Assembly (NCBI RefSeq): GCF_021261325.1
Contig: NZ_JAJSBI010000001.1
Location: 62,001-126,000, forward strand
Reading direction: 5' to 3'
Length of the DNA: 64,000 nucleotides
From: Streptomyces guryensis
GTDB taxonomy: Bacteria > Actinomycetota > Actinomycetes > Streptomycetales > Streptomycetaceae
Each line of letters opens with the position of its first letter. Position 1 is the stretch's first letter. Below are positions 43,151-52,088 of the stretch, piece after piece. The translations under genes were made by a program, and so were the position numbers. The notes beneath the pieces were generated by a model. It was not told the origin of the DNA. It was given only the letters and a program-made list of their open reading frames with translations, and did not search any database.

Positions 43151-44119
43151 ATGAGCAGCAACGAGACGCCCCGCGGCCCCGTCGACTCCTCCCGCATCCC
43201 GCGGTACGCCGGACCCGCGACCTTCGCCCGGCTGCCCCGCCTCGACGAGGTCGGGCGCGCGGACGTCGCGGTCGTGGGCGTGCCCTTCGACTCGGGCGTC
43301 TCCTACCGGCCGGGCGCCCGCTTCGGCGGCAACGCGATCCGCGAGGCGTCCCGGCTGCTGCGGCCCTACAACCCGGCGCAGGACGCGGCGCCGTTCGCAC
43401 TGGCGCAGGTGGCGGACGGTGGCGACATCGCGGTGAACCCGTTCAACATCAACGAGGCCGTGGAGACGGTCGAGGCGGCGGCGGACGAACTGCTGGGCTC
43501 CGGCGCGCGTCTCATGACCCTCGGCGGCGACCACACGATCGCCCTCCCGCTCCTGCGCTCGGTGGCGAAGAAGCACGGCCCGGTCGCCCTGCTCCACTTC
43601 GACGCCCACCTCGACACCTGGGACACGTACTTCGGTGCCGAGTACACGCACGGGACGCCGTTTAGGCGGGCCGTGGAGGAGGGCGTCCTCGACACCTCGG
43701 CGCTGTCGCACGTGGGCATCCGGGGGCCGTTGTACGGCAAGCAGGACCTGGCCGACGACGAGAAGATGGGCTTCGGCATCGTGACGTCGGCGGACGTGAT
43801 GCGACGCGGTGTGGACGAGGTGGCCGACCAGCTGCGGCAGCGCATCGGCGACCGCCCGCTGTACATCTCGATCGACATCGACTGCCTGGACCCGGCGCAC
43901 GCGCCCGGCACGGGGACCCCTGAGGCGGGCGGCATGACCTCGCGGGAGCTGCTGGAGATCCTGCGCGGCCTGGCCTCCTGCAACCTGGTCTCGGCGGACG
44001 TCGTCGAGGTGGCGCCCGCGTACGATCACGCGGAGATCACGTCGGTGGCCGCGTCCCACACGGCGTACGAACTGACCACGATCATGTCCCGCCAGATTGC
44101 CGAGGCCCGCGCGAAGTGA
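43151..44119 (+). CDS. speB: Agmatinase / ureohydrolase
   Basis: This is 322 residues of the arginase/agmatinase family. Binuclear manganese motifs: [11 protein letters not shown] (GGDH at 125-128), [10 protein letters not shown] (Asp151, His153, Asp155) and [17 protein letters not shown] (Asp242, Asp244). Agmatinases produce putrescine and urea; close relatives act on guanidinobutyrate or other guanidino compounds, so the exact substrate is not settled. Its stop overlaps the ThDP enzyme start as GTGA, giving tight coupling. The PucR gene and symporter remnant upstream suggest a guanidino or polyamine use locus. Confidence 0.92.
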   Translation: MSSNETPRGPVDSSRIPRYAGPATFARLPRLDEVGRADVAVVGVPFDSGVSYRPGARFGGNAIREASRLLRPYNPAQDAAPFALAQVADGGDIAVNPFNINEAVETVEAAADELLGSGARLMTLGGDHTIALPLLRSVAKKHGPVALLHFDAHLDTWDTYFGAEYTHGTPFRRAVEEGVLDTSALSHVGIRGPLYGKQDLADDEKMGFGIVTSADVMRRGVDEVADQLRQRIGDRPLYISIDIDCLDPAHAPGTGTPEAGGMTSRELLEILRGLASCNLVSADVVEVAPAYDHAEITSVAASHTAYELTTIMSRQIAEARAK

Positions 44120-45801
44120 CCCACGACCACGACCTGGAACTCCGCCCGACCGAGGCGCAGATCTCCGCCGCTCTGAACCCTCCTCCCGGCCGCAACGGCG
44201 GAGACCTGGTCGTGGAGACGCTCGCCGGACTCGGCGCGACGACGGTCTTCGGCCTGCCCGGCCAGCACGCGCTGGGCATGTTCGACGCGCTGCGCCGGTC
44301 GTCACTGCGGTATGTGGGCCTGCGGGTCGAGAACAACGCGGGGTTCGCGGCGGACGCGTACGGCCGGGTCACGGGCGAGGCGGCGCCGCTGCTGCTGTCG
44401 ACCGGCCCGGGTGCGCTGACGTCCCTGGCCGCGCTCCAGGAGGCGGCCGCGGCCTCGGCCCCCGTGCTGGCGATCAGCAGCCAGATCCCGACGGCGGGGC
44501 TGGGCGGCGGCAGGCACGGCTATCTGCATGAACTCCCGGACCAGGCGGCCTCGTTCCGGGGGGTGGTCAAGTCGGTCCACACGGTCCGCACCCAGTCCCA
44601 GATCCCGTCCGCGGTGGCGGCCGCCTGGAGGTCGGCCCTGACCGCCCCGCACGGCCCGGTGTGGGTCGAGATTCCGCAGGACGTACTGCTGGCCCGGACT
44701 TCGCTGCCGGTGGTGACGGGAGTGGACGCGACGCCGGAGGACGTGGTGCCCCGGCCCGAACTGACGGCCGTGGCCGCCGACCTGCTGTCGCGCGCCGAGC
44801 GCCCGGCGATCATCGCGGGCGGGGGAGTGGTACGGGCGGACGCCTCGGGCAAACTGCGGCAGCTGGCGGAAGCGTTGCAGGCGCCGGTGGTGACGACGCC
44901 GGGTGGCAAGGGAGCGTTCCCCTGGAAGCACCCCCTCTCCCTCCAGTCCTGGATCGAGGACCGGCACACGACGGACTTCCTGGAGGACGCGGACGTCCTG
45001 TTGGTGGTCGGCTCGGGTCTGGGTGAACTCTCCTCGAACTACCACACGTTCAGGCCCCGCGGCCGGGTCGTCCAGATCGAGGCGGACCTCGGAAAACTGG
45101 AGTCGAACCACCCGGCGCTGGGGATCCACGCGGATGCCCGACCGGCGCTGCAGGCGCTGCTGGAGACGGTGGCGGAACGGGAGGACCCCTCCGCCGCCGA
45201 GCGCGTGCGCGAGGTCCTGGCGAAGGTCGCCGAACGTATCGCGTCCCAGGAACTCACCCTGGAACAGGACGTGCTGGCCTCGGTCCGCCGGGCCCTTCCC
45301 GCCGACTCCCCGTCCTTCTGGGACATGACCATCCTCGCCTACTGGGCCTGGTCGGCCTTCGACGCCAAGGGCCCCAACCTCCTGCACTCCGCCCAGGGCG
45401 CCGGCGGCCTCGGCTACGGCTTCCCCGCGGCCCTGGGAGCAGCGACGGCGGACCCGACCCGCCCGGTGCTGGCGGTGTCGGGGGACGGCGGTGCGCTGTA
45501 CTCGATCGCGGAGCTGGCGACGGCCCGCCAGTACGACCTGAACGTCACCTGGCTGATCGTCGACGACGGCGGCTACGGCATCCTCCGCGAGTACATGACG
45601 GACGCCTTCGGCGAGGCGACGGCGACGGAGCTGTCCCGGCCGGACTATGTGGCCCTCGCCGAGTCCTTCGGGGTGCCGGGGGTTCGTACGGCCCCGGAGA
45701 CCCTGGAGGCGGACCTGGCGAAGGCGCTGGCGCAACCGGGTCCGTCGGTGGTCGTACTTCCCGCCGTACTGCGGATGTTCGCGCCGACCCACCTGCGGTG
45801 A
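44116..45801 (+). CDS. ThDP-dependent enzyme (acetolactate synthase-like) coupled to speB
   Basis: This is 561 residues from GTG 44116, whose bases overlap the speB stop. N-terminal ThDP pyrimidine domain: Glu in [20 protein letters not shown]; a central domain with [12 protein letters not shown]-terminal pyrophosphate domain with [18 protein letters not shown] and [13 protein letters not shown], where DD replaces the usual NN. Family relatives carry out carboligation or decarboxylation of 2-keto acids. Coupling with agmatinase suggests action on a keto acid derived from a guanidino compound. Annotation as acetolactate synthase rests on overall similarity only. Confidence 0.85.
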   Translation: MTHDHDLELRPTEAQISAALNPPPGRNGGDLVVETLAGLGATTVFGLPGQHALGMFDALRRSSLRYVGLRVENNAGFAADAYGRVTGEAAPLLLSTGPGALTSLAALQEAAAASAPVLAISSQIPTAGLGGGRHGYLHELPDQAASFRGVVKSVHTVRTQSQIPSAVAAAWRSALTAPHGPVWVEIPQDVLLARTSLPVVTGVDATPEDVVPRPELTAVAADLLSRAERPAIIAGGGVVRADASGKLRQLAEALQAPVVTTPGGKGAFPWKHPLSLQSWIEDRHTTDFLEDADVLLVVGSGLGELSSNYHTFRPRGRVVQIEADLGKLESNHPALGIHADARPALQALLETVAEREDPSAAERVREVLAKVAERIASQELTLEQDVLASVRRALPADSPSFWDMTILAYWAWSAFDAKGPNLLHSAQGAGGLGYGFPAALGAATADPTRPVLAVSGDGGALYSIAELATARQYDLNVTWLIVDDGGYGILREYMTDAFGEATATELSRPDYVALAESFGVPGVRTAPETLEADLAKALAQPGPSVVVLPAVLRMFAPTHLR

Positions 45802-45852
45802 GTGCCGCTTCCCGGCGTACCGGATGACCGGAAAGAGGGACCCATGGCGTGA

Positions 45853-47487
45853 GTGAATAGGGGCATGCTCTTCGACTTCACGCACGGCCACGACGGTGAA
45901 CGGCTCAGGGGTGTGTACGGCGGTGATCCCTCCAGGGGCACCGCCGTGGTGCTGCACGGCGCGGGCACCGGCAGCATGGAGCGACTGCGTCCGCTGGTGC
46001 GGGAGTTCGTGGCGCACGGCTGTCGCGGGGTCGCCTTCGACTTCTCCGGGCACGGCGAAAGCACGGGAAAACTGGGGGAGTTGAGTCTGAGCCGACGGTT
46101 CGAGCAGGCCGTCGCGGTGATCGACGCGTACGCGGGGGCGGACGGGCCGCTCGTCCTGGTGGGATTCAGCATGAGCGGGCAGACGGTGGCGGATCTCGTC
46201 CGGCACTACGGGGATCGGGTGGCGGCGCTGGGGCTGTGTGCGCCCGCCGTGTATGCCGACGAGGCGTGGGACGTGCCCTTCGGGCAAGGGGACGGCCGGT
46301 TCAGCGGGATCATCCGGCGGCCCGACAGCTGGCGGGCGGCGCCCGCGCTTCAGACGCTGCGGGCCTACGAGGGCCGGGCGGTGCTCGCGGTGCCGGGCAC
46401 GGACACGGTGATCCCGCCCGCGGTGACCGAGGCCGTGCAGGACGCACTGGCCGCGCGCGCCCAGTACACACGGTTCGACCTTCCGGACGCGCAGCACCAG
46501 CTGGGACTGTGGTTCCGTGATCACGACGACGACCGGCGGGAGTTCGTGGCGGCGGTGCTGACCGGCCTCGACGACCGGGGCTGGTCGGCCACGCGTGCGT
46601 GGGTGACCAAGCAACTCGGCCACGGCCGCTCGGTCGCCGACTCCCGCCTCCTGTACGGCGGTTGGAGCTCCCAGATGCGCCGACTCACGCTCTACGACGG
46701 CACGGCGCTGGTGCAACGGACCTTCGTGAAGCCGTTCTTCCGCCACGCGGCGCCTGGGCTGCTGGCCCGAGAGACGTCCGTACTGGCGCTGCTCGCCGGG
46801 CAGGAGGGCATCCCGGCGCCCGGATTCGTCGCGGTGGACGCCACGGCCGAACACTGCGACCACCCGACCCTGTTGATGTCCGCGCTGCCCGGCCGCGTCC
46901 GCGTGGACGAGGACGACCTCGACCGGCGCCTGGACCTCCTCGCGGCCCAGCTCGTCCGCGTCCACCGTGTCGCACCGGACGAAAGACCGCGCACGTACCA
47001 GGCGTGGACGTCCCCGGAGCGTGTCCGCACCCCGGCCGGCCCTCTGTGGGAGCGGGCCGTGGACGTGCTCCGCCGCGACCCACCGTCGTACGAAGGCTGC
47101 TTCCTGCACCGCGACTTCCACCCCGGGAACGTGCTCTTCACGGGAGCCGGGCCGGGGCTGCGGATCACCGGTGTCGTGGACTGGGTCGAGACCTCGTGGG
47201 GGCCCGCCGACCTGGACGTGGCGCACTGCTCGACCGCGCTCGCGCTGCTGCACGGGCCGGCGCACGGGCTGGAGTTCCGCGAACGGTACGAGGCACACGG
47301 CGGGCACGAACTCGCCGACGACCGCGACCACCTGTACTGGCGGCTGCTCGACGCCCTGCACTACTGCCCCGACGCGGCGAAGCTGGCCGGACCGTGGCGT
47401 GACCTGGGGCGTGACGATCTGACGTCCGGGGTGCTGGGAGAACGGCTGGAGGCGTACGTGGACGGACTGCTGCAGCGGTACGGCTGA
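45853..47487 (+). CDS. Alpha/beta-hydrolase fused to aminoglycoside-phosphotransferase-like domain
   Basis: This is 544 residues from GTG 45853; ATG 45865 after a GGGG stretch is an alternative. Residues 1-235 are an alpha/beta hydrolase: HGAG oxyanion loop, Ser106 in GFSMSGQ, Asp184 in PGTDTVIP, His215 in DAQHQLG. Residues about 236-544 are an APH/choline-kinase fold: an N-lobe with ALVQRTFVKPFF, catalytic FLHRDFHPGNVLF near 417-429, and metal loop VVDWVETSWGPADLD. Both parts look complete, so one chain could hydrolyse and phosphorylate small molecules. The join is in a single frame with no sign of frameshift. Substrate unknown. Such fusions are unusual in my experience. Confidence 0.85.
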   Translation: MNRGMLFDFTHGHDGERLRGVYGGDPSRGTAVVLHGAGTGSMERLRPLVREFVAHGCRGVAFDFSGHGESTGKLGELSLSRRFEQAVAVIDAYAGADGPLVLVGFSMSGQTVADLVRHYGDRVAALGLCAPAVYADEAWDVPFGQGDGRFSGIIRRPDSWRAAPALQTLRAYEGRAVLAVPGTDTVIPPAVTEAVQDALAARAQYTRFDLPDAQHQLGLWFRDHDDDRREFVAAVLTGLDDRGWSATRAWVTKQLGHGRSVADSRLLYGGWSSQMRRLTLYDGTALVQRTFVKPFFRHAAPGLLARETSVLALLAGQEGIPAPGFVAVDATAEHCDHPTLLMSALPGRVRVDEDDLDRRLDLLAAQLVRVHRVAPDERPRTYQAWTSPERVRTPAGPLWERAVDVLRRDPPSYEGCFLHRDFHPGNVLFTGAGPGLRITGVVDWVETSWGPADLDVAHCSTALALLHGPAHGLEFRERYEAHGGHELADDRDHLYWRLLDALHYCPDAAKLAGPWRDLGRDDLTSGVLGERLEAYVDGLLQRYG

Positions 47488-47571
47488 CCGGCCGTGGATC
47501 TCACATCCGGCCGGTCCGCGGACACCGTGCGACGAAGGCGAAATCCCCGGAGTGTCTTCCCGCTCCTGCGT

Positions 47572-47670
47572 ATCGACGATGGCCTGGGCGAGGTTCACCG
47601 TCATGGTCGCCAGGTCGGCCCGCAGCGGCGGGACCGCCGTCACATCACCGCGGATCCAGCGCACCCGTTC
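47572..47670 (-). pseudogene. Relic of a SAM-dependent methyltransferase
   Basis: A 33-residue segment on the minus strand, ERVRWIRGDVTAVPPL followed by RADLATMTVNLAQAIVD, strongly resembles the Gly-Asp and DLATMT region of a common Streptomyces class I methyltransferase. The AdoMet-binding G-rich loop and the C-terminal part are not found within 47488-47746. The surrounding sequence has no start or complete frame. It appears to be a degraded fragment, perhaps left after a deletion between convergent genes. Confidence 0.55.
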
Positions 47671-47746
47671 ACGCCGCTGCCGAACCCAGGCGGAGCCGGC
47701 CGTGTCGGACCACGGAATTTCACCGGCCCCGCCTGGGGTGACCGGC

Positions 47747-48550
47747 CTACCAGATCGCGTCCACCCACTCCGGGTGGTCGATGAACGGGTTGCGGTTGTG
47801 CTGGTAGGTGTCGTAGATGACCTGGTTGCGCTTCTCCTCGAAGGCGCTCGGCGGGTCCTCGTCGTTCCACTGCTTGAGGACCGAGAGCTTGCCGATGTAG
47901 GGGTTGGTGCCGTTGTCGACCTTCTCGTCGGGCTCCAGGTCGGGGAAGCCGTCGCCGCCGTCGTAGCGGACCGCCATGTAGAGGATCATGCGGGCGACGT
48001 CGCCCTTGTCGGCGTCGCGCGGCTCGAAGGAGTCGGAGTCGACCTTGCTGCCGCCGCCGCCCGTGACCGTGCTGCCGCCGTTGTCGAAGTCCAGGTTGCC
48101 GCGGATGCTGTTGACCGTCACGTCCGCCGGGCGCAGGTGGTGGAGGTCCGTGCCGGGGCCGGTCGCGGTGCCGAAGTCGCCGTGGGACTTGGCCCACACG
48201 TGCTCGCGGTTCCAGTCGCCCGTGTCGCCGCCGTTGAGGGACTTGGCACGGGAGACACCGCTGTACAGCAGGATCACGTCGTTGCTGTTGTTCGGGTCCT
48301 GGTCGGTGACCTTCAGCGCGTCCCAGACCGCGGAGTACGAGATCTTCGTCTGGCTGCTGATGATCGTGTGCAGGGAGGACTTCAGGCTCGCGCCCGTCTT
48401 GCCGATCGCGTTCTTGTAGTACGTCGAGTCGTAGTCGGTGGTCGTGGCGCCGGCCGGAGTCGCGGTCAGGGCCGGGGCGGTGAGGCCGACCAGGACGGCT
48501 GCGGTGGCCCAGGCCACGGACTTCCAGCGGCGGGTGCGTGTCGCCAGCAT
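47747..48550 (-). CDS. Secreted endonuclease I family nuclease
   Basis: This is 267 residues from ATG 48550. A signal peptide at 1-35 ends ATPAGA. The catalytic beta-beta-alpha metal motif is DWNREHVWAKSHGDF, with LHHLRPADVTVNSIRGNLDF following, which is typical of the EndA/NucM/endonuclease I group (PF04231). It should cut DNA outside the cell without strong sequence choice, supplying nucleotides or degrading foreign DNA. Its upstream has GGGACCCCC near the start. It is convergent with the hydrolase-phosphotransferase gene and separated from it by the methyltransferase relic. Confidence 0.92.
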   Translation of the reverse strand: MLATRTRRWKSVAWATAAVLVGLTAPALTATPAGATTTDYDSTYYKNAIGKTGASLKSSLHTIISSQTKISYSAVWDALKVTDQDPNNSNDVILLYSGVSRAKSLNGGDTGDWNREHVWAKSHGDFGTATGPGTDLHHLRPADVTVNSIRGNLDFDNGGSTVTGGGGSKVDSDSFEPRDADKGDVARMILYMAVRYDGGDGFPDLEPDEKVDNGTNPYIGKLSVLKQWNDEDPPSAFEEKRNQVIYDTYQHNRNPFIDHPEWVDAIW

Positions 48551-48694
48551 GTGGGGGTCCCATCTACGCGGGTTGAATGGAGGCGGCAGACGGGAGCGTG
48601 TCATGGACACGCAGTCAGGTAAAGAGAGTAAAGGTGTCCATCGGGTTACCTGGACCGGCAAATCGTGCTGTCTCCACGCGAGTTGACGCAGTGG

Positions 48695-48725
48695 AACGGC
48701 CCCCGAGCGGTGCTCGGGGGCCGTT
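48695..48725. terminator. Perfect terminator hairpin after the glycosyltransferase gene
   Basis: AACGGCCCCCGAGC (48695-48708) pairs with GCTCGGGGGCCGTT (48712-48725), a 14-base stem with loop GGT. It lies downstream of the minus-strand gene ending at 48762. Confidence 0.92.
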
Positions 48726-48730
48726 TCCGT

Positions 48731-48760
48731 GTGCCGGTGCCGGTGCCGGTGCCGGTGCCG
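48731..48760 (+). repeat. Hexanucleotide repeat (GTGCCG)5
   Basis: Five exact copies of GTGCCG fill 48731-48760, between the terminator and the glycosyltransferase stop at 48762. It is non-coding and may vary in length among strains. Confidence 0.9.
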
Positions 48761-48761
48761 G

Positions 48762-51023
48762 TCAGCCGACGTCCGACGGGTCAAGCCGGTAGAGCGACGA
48801 CGAGCTCGACCGGGAAGAGGAGGATGAGGACTTCGAGTTCGAGTTCGACGTGGAACTCTTGCTGTACGAGCTCTCCTTCACCGCCGTACCGTGCTGCTTC
48901 ACCCAGTTCGACACCGCGGTGCTGAGGGTGTTGCCGCCGCCAGGGCCGCCGCCCATGCCGCCGCTGCCGATCTGGATGTAGTGCAGCTCGCCCTTCTTCA
49001 CGAGCTCCTTGAGCCTGGCCACAGTCATCGCGTTGTCGGAGCCGGTGAAGCCCCACATGGAGATGACCGGTTCCCTGGCGCTGAGCTCGATCTGGGCGGC
49101 GCTCTGCGAGTTGGACACCGCGAGCAGCCACTTGGCGCCGTCCTGGTGTTTCTTCAGGTACGCGATGAGCTCACTGTCCGCGCCGCCCATGCCACCGCCG
49201 GGGCCGCCGCCGAAGCCGCGCTGTCCGGACGTACCACCGCTCCCACCGGTGCCACCGGGTGCCATACCACCCAACTCGCCGTTGCCGCCGGGAACTTGGC
49301 CGCTGCCCTGCTGGGCGCCGCCCGGCAGCTCGCCGTTCCCCCCGCCCGGCAGTTCGCCGTTCTGACCCTGCTGACCGCCGCCGGGGAAGCCGCCCGTGCC
49401 CTCGGCCTGGCCACCGGCCTGGTCGCTGCCACCGCCCTGCCGGGTGCCGCCCGGCATCTCGCCCCCGCCCGGGAAGCCGCCGCGGGTGCGGCCGGGTCCG
49501 CCGCCGAAGCCGCCTCCCGTGGAGGGACCCGCCGTCGGGTTGGTGCCGCCCATCATGCCGCCGGAGGAGCCGAAGGCCGGTGAGGCCGCGTAGGCCGTCG
49601 GGCCCGCGAGCGCGGCGATCACCGCCGCCGCCAGGGACGCGGTCAGCAGCCGGGCGCGGGAGCCGAAGAGCAGCATGCCGACCACGCCGGCCACGGTCAG
49701 GACGCCGATCGTGGGCCACAGCCAGGTGTTCCAGCCGGAGGCACGACGGAGCAGGGTGATCGCCCAGATGCCGGTGACGCCGAAGGCGAGGGGAAGGACC
49801 CACGCCCACCGCTTGTCGTTCCGGAACGCCCGCAGCAGCATCGCGCCACCGCCGCCGCACAGCGCCGCGATGCCCGGAGCCAGAGCGGTCGTGTAGTACG
49901 GGTGCATGGTGCCCTGCGCGGTCGCGAAGATCACGTAGTGCAGCAGGGTCCAACCGCCCCACAGGACCAGTGCCATCCGGCGGAGGTCGGTGCGCGGAGC
50001 GCGCCCGCACAGCACCAGCCCGCCGATCAGGGCGATCGCGGAGAAGGGCAGCAGCCAGGAGATCTGGCCGCCGAGGATGTCGTTGAACATCCGGCCCAGG
50101 CCCGCGGAGCCGGAGAAGCCGCCTCCGCCTCCGCCACCGCCTCCGCCGTTGCCCTCGCCGCCGAGGACGCGGCCGAGACCGTCGTAGCCCATGATCAGGT
50201 CCCAGGCGGAGCCGTCCGTGGAGCCGCCGATGTAGGGGCGGTCGGAGGCCGGGATCAGAGAGACGGCGATGGCCCACCAGAAGCTGGAGACGGCCAGCAC
50301 GACCGCGGCGAGCAGCAGGTTGACGATCCGCTTCACCCAGGGGGCCTTCGACGCGTGGAGATAGAGCGCGAAGACGGCCGGCAGTGCGATGTAGCCCGCC
50401 AGCAGCTTGGTGTTGAAGGCCAGGCCGAAGCATGCCGCCGAGCCGAGCAGCGGCAGCAGCTTCTCGTCACGGGTGGCGCGCATCGCGAGCGCCGCGCCCG
50501 ACACCATGAGGAAGACGAGCAGGGTGTCGGGGTTGTTGTCGCGGTTGATGGCGACGGTGATCGGGGTCAGCGTCAGCACCAGCGCGGCGACGGTTGCCGC
50601 GCCGTGCCCCCACACCCGCTTCACGCTGGTGTGCAGGATCCAGATCGTGGCGAGGGCCACCACGATCATCGGCGCCATCATCTGCCAGGTGCCGAAGCCG
50701 AAGACGCGGCACGACAGGCCCATGACCATGAGCGCGAACGGCGGTTTGTCGACGGTCAGGAAGTTGCCCGGGTCCAGCGACCCGAAGAACCAGGCCTTCC
50801 AACTTTGCGTGCCCGCCCAGACGGCACCGCTGTAGAAGGTGTTCATGTTGGAGCCGGAGAGATTCCAGGCGTACAGCACCGTCGCCAGGACCAGGATCGC
50901 GACCAGCGCGGGCAGCGACCAGCGGGGCGCCTTGTCCGGGGGCACCGCGGGTGGGGCCGGCGGCGGCCAGTCGGCGGACACGGTCTCGGTGGTGTGGGGG
51001 AGTGGATCGGTGGCAGATGTCAC
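48762..51023 (-). CDS. GT39-like integral membrane glycosyltransferase (PMT/ArnT superfamily)
   Basis: This is 753 residues from GTG 51023 (MTSATDPLPHTTETVS). Many membrane helices lie from about residue 34 to 475. The first outside loop has TVDKPPFALMVMGL after SLDPGNFL, matching the acidic active loop of dolichyl/polyprenyl-phosphate sugar transferases (DKPP motif). Residues about 298-308 are poly-Gly. From about 480 to 615 the chain is rich in Gly, Pro, Asn and Gln. A folded C-terminal domain follows, then a Ser-rich tail at about 718-742. It probably transfers a sugar from a polyprenyl carrier to cell-surface targets. Similar proteins are the YkcB group. Confidence 0.88.
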   Translation of the reverse strand: MTSATDPLPHTTETVSADWPPPAPPAVPPDKAPRWSLPALVAILVLATVLYAWNLSGSNMNTFYSGAVWAGTQSWKAWFFGSLDPGNFLTVDKPPFALMVMGLSCRVFGFGTWQMMAPMIVVALATIWILHTSVKRVWGHGAATVAALVLTLTPITVAINRDNNPDTLLVFLMVSGAALAMRATRDEKLLPLLGSAACFGLAFNTKLLAGYIALPAVFALYLHASKAPWVKRIVNLLLAAVVLAVSSFWWAIAVSLIPASDRPYIGGSTDGSAWDLIMGYDGLGRVLGGEGNGGGGGGGGGGFSGSAGLGRMFNDILGGQISWLLPFSAIALIGGLVLCGRAPRTDLRRMALVLWGGWTLLHYVIFATAQGTMHPYYTTALAPGIAALCGGGGAMLLRAFRNDKRWAWVLPLAFGVTGIWAITLLRRASGWNTWLWPTIGVLTVAGVVGMLLFGSRARLLTASLAAAVIAALAGPTAYAASPAFGSSGGMMGGTNPTAGPSTGGGFGGGPGRTRGGFPGGGEMPGGTRQGGGSDQAGGQAEGTGGFPGGGQQGQNGELPGGGNGELPGGAQQGSGQVPGGNGELGGMAPGGTGGSGGTSGQRGFGGGPGGGMGGADSELIAYLKKHQDGAKWLLAVSNSQSAAQIELSAREPVISMWGFTGSDNAMTVARLKELVKKGELHYIQIGSGGMGGGPGGGNTLSTAVSNWVKQHGTAVKESSYSKSSTSNSNSKSSSSSSRSSSSSLYRLDPSDVG

Positions 51024-51179
51024 GAGCGCATCGTGCAAAGGCGGAGTGAGTGCGCGCTGTGGCGAACCTGGCTCCTGGCTGTGAATTGGCCAAGGCCGCG
51101 TCACGCCTCGTACTGCTTTTGCCCAACGGGTGCGGTGATGCGTACAACCATTCAGTCGAACCCGTGCGTCAACACAGGC

Positions 51180-52040
51180 ATGACTCACCGGACTTCCACC
51201 AGACGCGCAAGAGCGCTCGCCGCAGGGGCCGTTGGCCTCGGCGTCCTCATACCCGTGGTGGCCGCCGCCGCGCCCGCCGCGGCCGCCACCACACCGACCG
51301 TCAGCTGTACGTCCTCCAAGGCCGGACTGGCCACCAAGCTCCAGAAGGACATCACCGCCGCCCTCGCGAGCCGCACGGGCACCGTCTCCGTCGGCCTCTA
51401 CGACCGTTCCACCAACACGACGTGCTCGCTGCGGGCCACCTCTTCCTACGACTCCGCGAGCGCCGTGAAGGTCACCGTCCTCGCCACGCTGCTGTGGGAC
51501 GCCAAGAAGCACAACCGGTATCTGACCGACACCGAGGCCTCGCTGGCCAAGGCCATGATCACCAAGTCGGACAACACCGCGACCAGCAAGCTCTGGAAGC
51601 AGCTGGGCCTGACGAAGATCAAGGGCTTCCTGAGCGCCGCCGGCATGACGAAGACCGTCCCCGGCGCGAACGGATACTGGGGCCTGACCCAGATCAACGT
51701 CACCGACGAGCAGAAGCTGCTCAAGCTGGTCACCGCGCCGAACACGGTCCTGAGTGACAACTCCCGTGCGTACATCCTGAAGTTGATGAGCCAGGTCATC
51801 TCCTCGCAGCGCTGGGGCACGCCGTACGGAGCGCCCTCCGGGGTTTCGGTCCACGTCAAGAACGGCTGGCTGCAGCGCTCCACGCACGGCTGGCGGGTGC
51901 ACAGCCTCGGCACCTTCAACGGCGGCGGCCACGACTACATGATCACGGTGCTGACGTGGGGCAACAGCACCATGAGCTACGGCATCAACACCATCCAGGG
52001 CGTCGCCAAGGTGATTCACAGGGATCTCGCCGCGAGTTGA
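51180..52040 (+). CDS. Secreted class A beta-lactamase-type serine hydrolase
   Basis: This is 286 residues from ATG 51180; ATG 51138 is in frame but would precede the natural signal. The signal peptide spans 1-36 (VVAAAAPAAAA end). All three penicillin-recognising motifs are present: Ser94-x-x-Lys97 (SAVK), Ser130-Asp-Asn132 (SDN) and Lys227-Asn-Gly229 (KNG in place of KTG). The usual class A Glu166 loop is not obvious, so it may be a peptidase or esterase rather than a lactamase. It is divergent from the glycosyltransferase and starts 157 bases away. Confidence 0.9.
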   Translation: MTHRTSTRRARALAAGAVGLGVLIPVVAAAAPAAAATTPTVSCTSSKAGLATKLQKDITAALASRTGTVSVGLYDRSTNTTCSLRATSSYDSASAVKVTVLATLLWDAKKHNRYLTDTEASLAKAMITKSDNTATSKLWKQLGLTKIKGFLSAAGMTKTVPGANGYWGLTQINVTDEQKLLKLVTAPNTVLSDNSRAYILKLMSQVISSQRWGTPYGAPSGVSVHVKNGWLQRSTHGWRVHSLGTFNGGGHDYMITVLTWGNSTMSYGINTIQGVAKVIHRDLAAS

Positions 52041-52088
52041 CCCCTGCCGGTCTCCCGCCCGTCACTCACCCGTCCTAGCGTGACGCCC

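Noticed and set aside
48551..48694. Histidine/arginine-rich N-terminal extension of endonuclease I
   Set aside because: The extension runs through the terminator and the hexamer repeat; the signal peptide begins naturally at ATG 48550.
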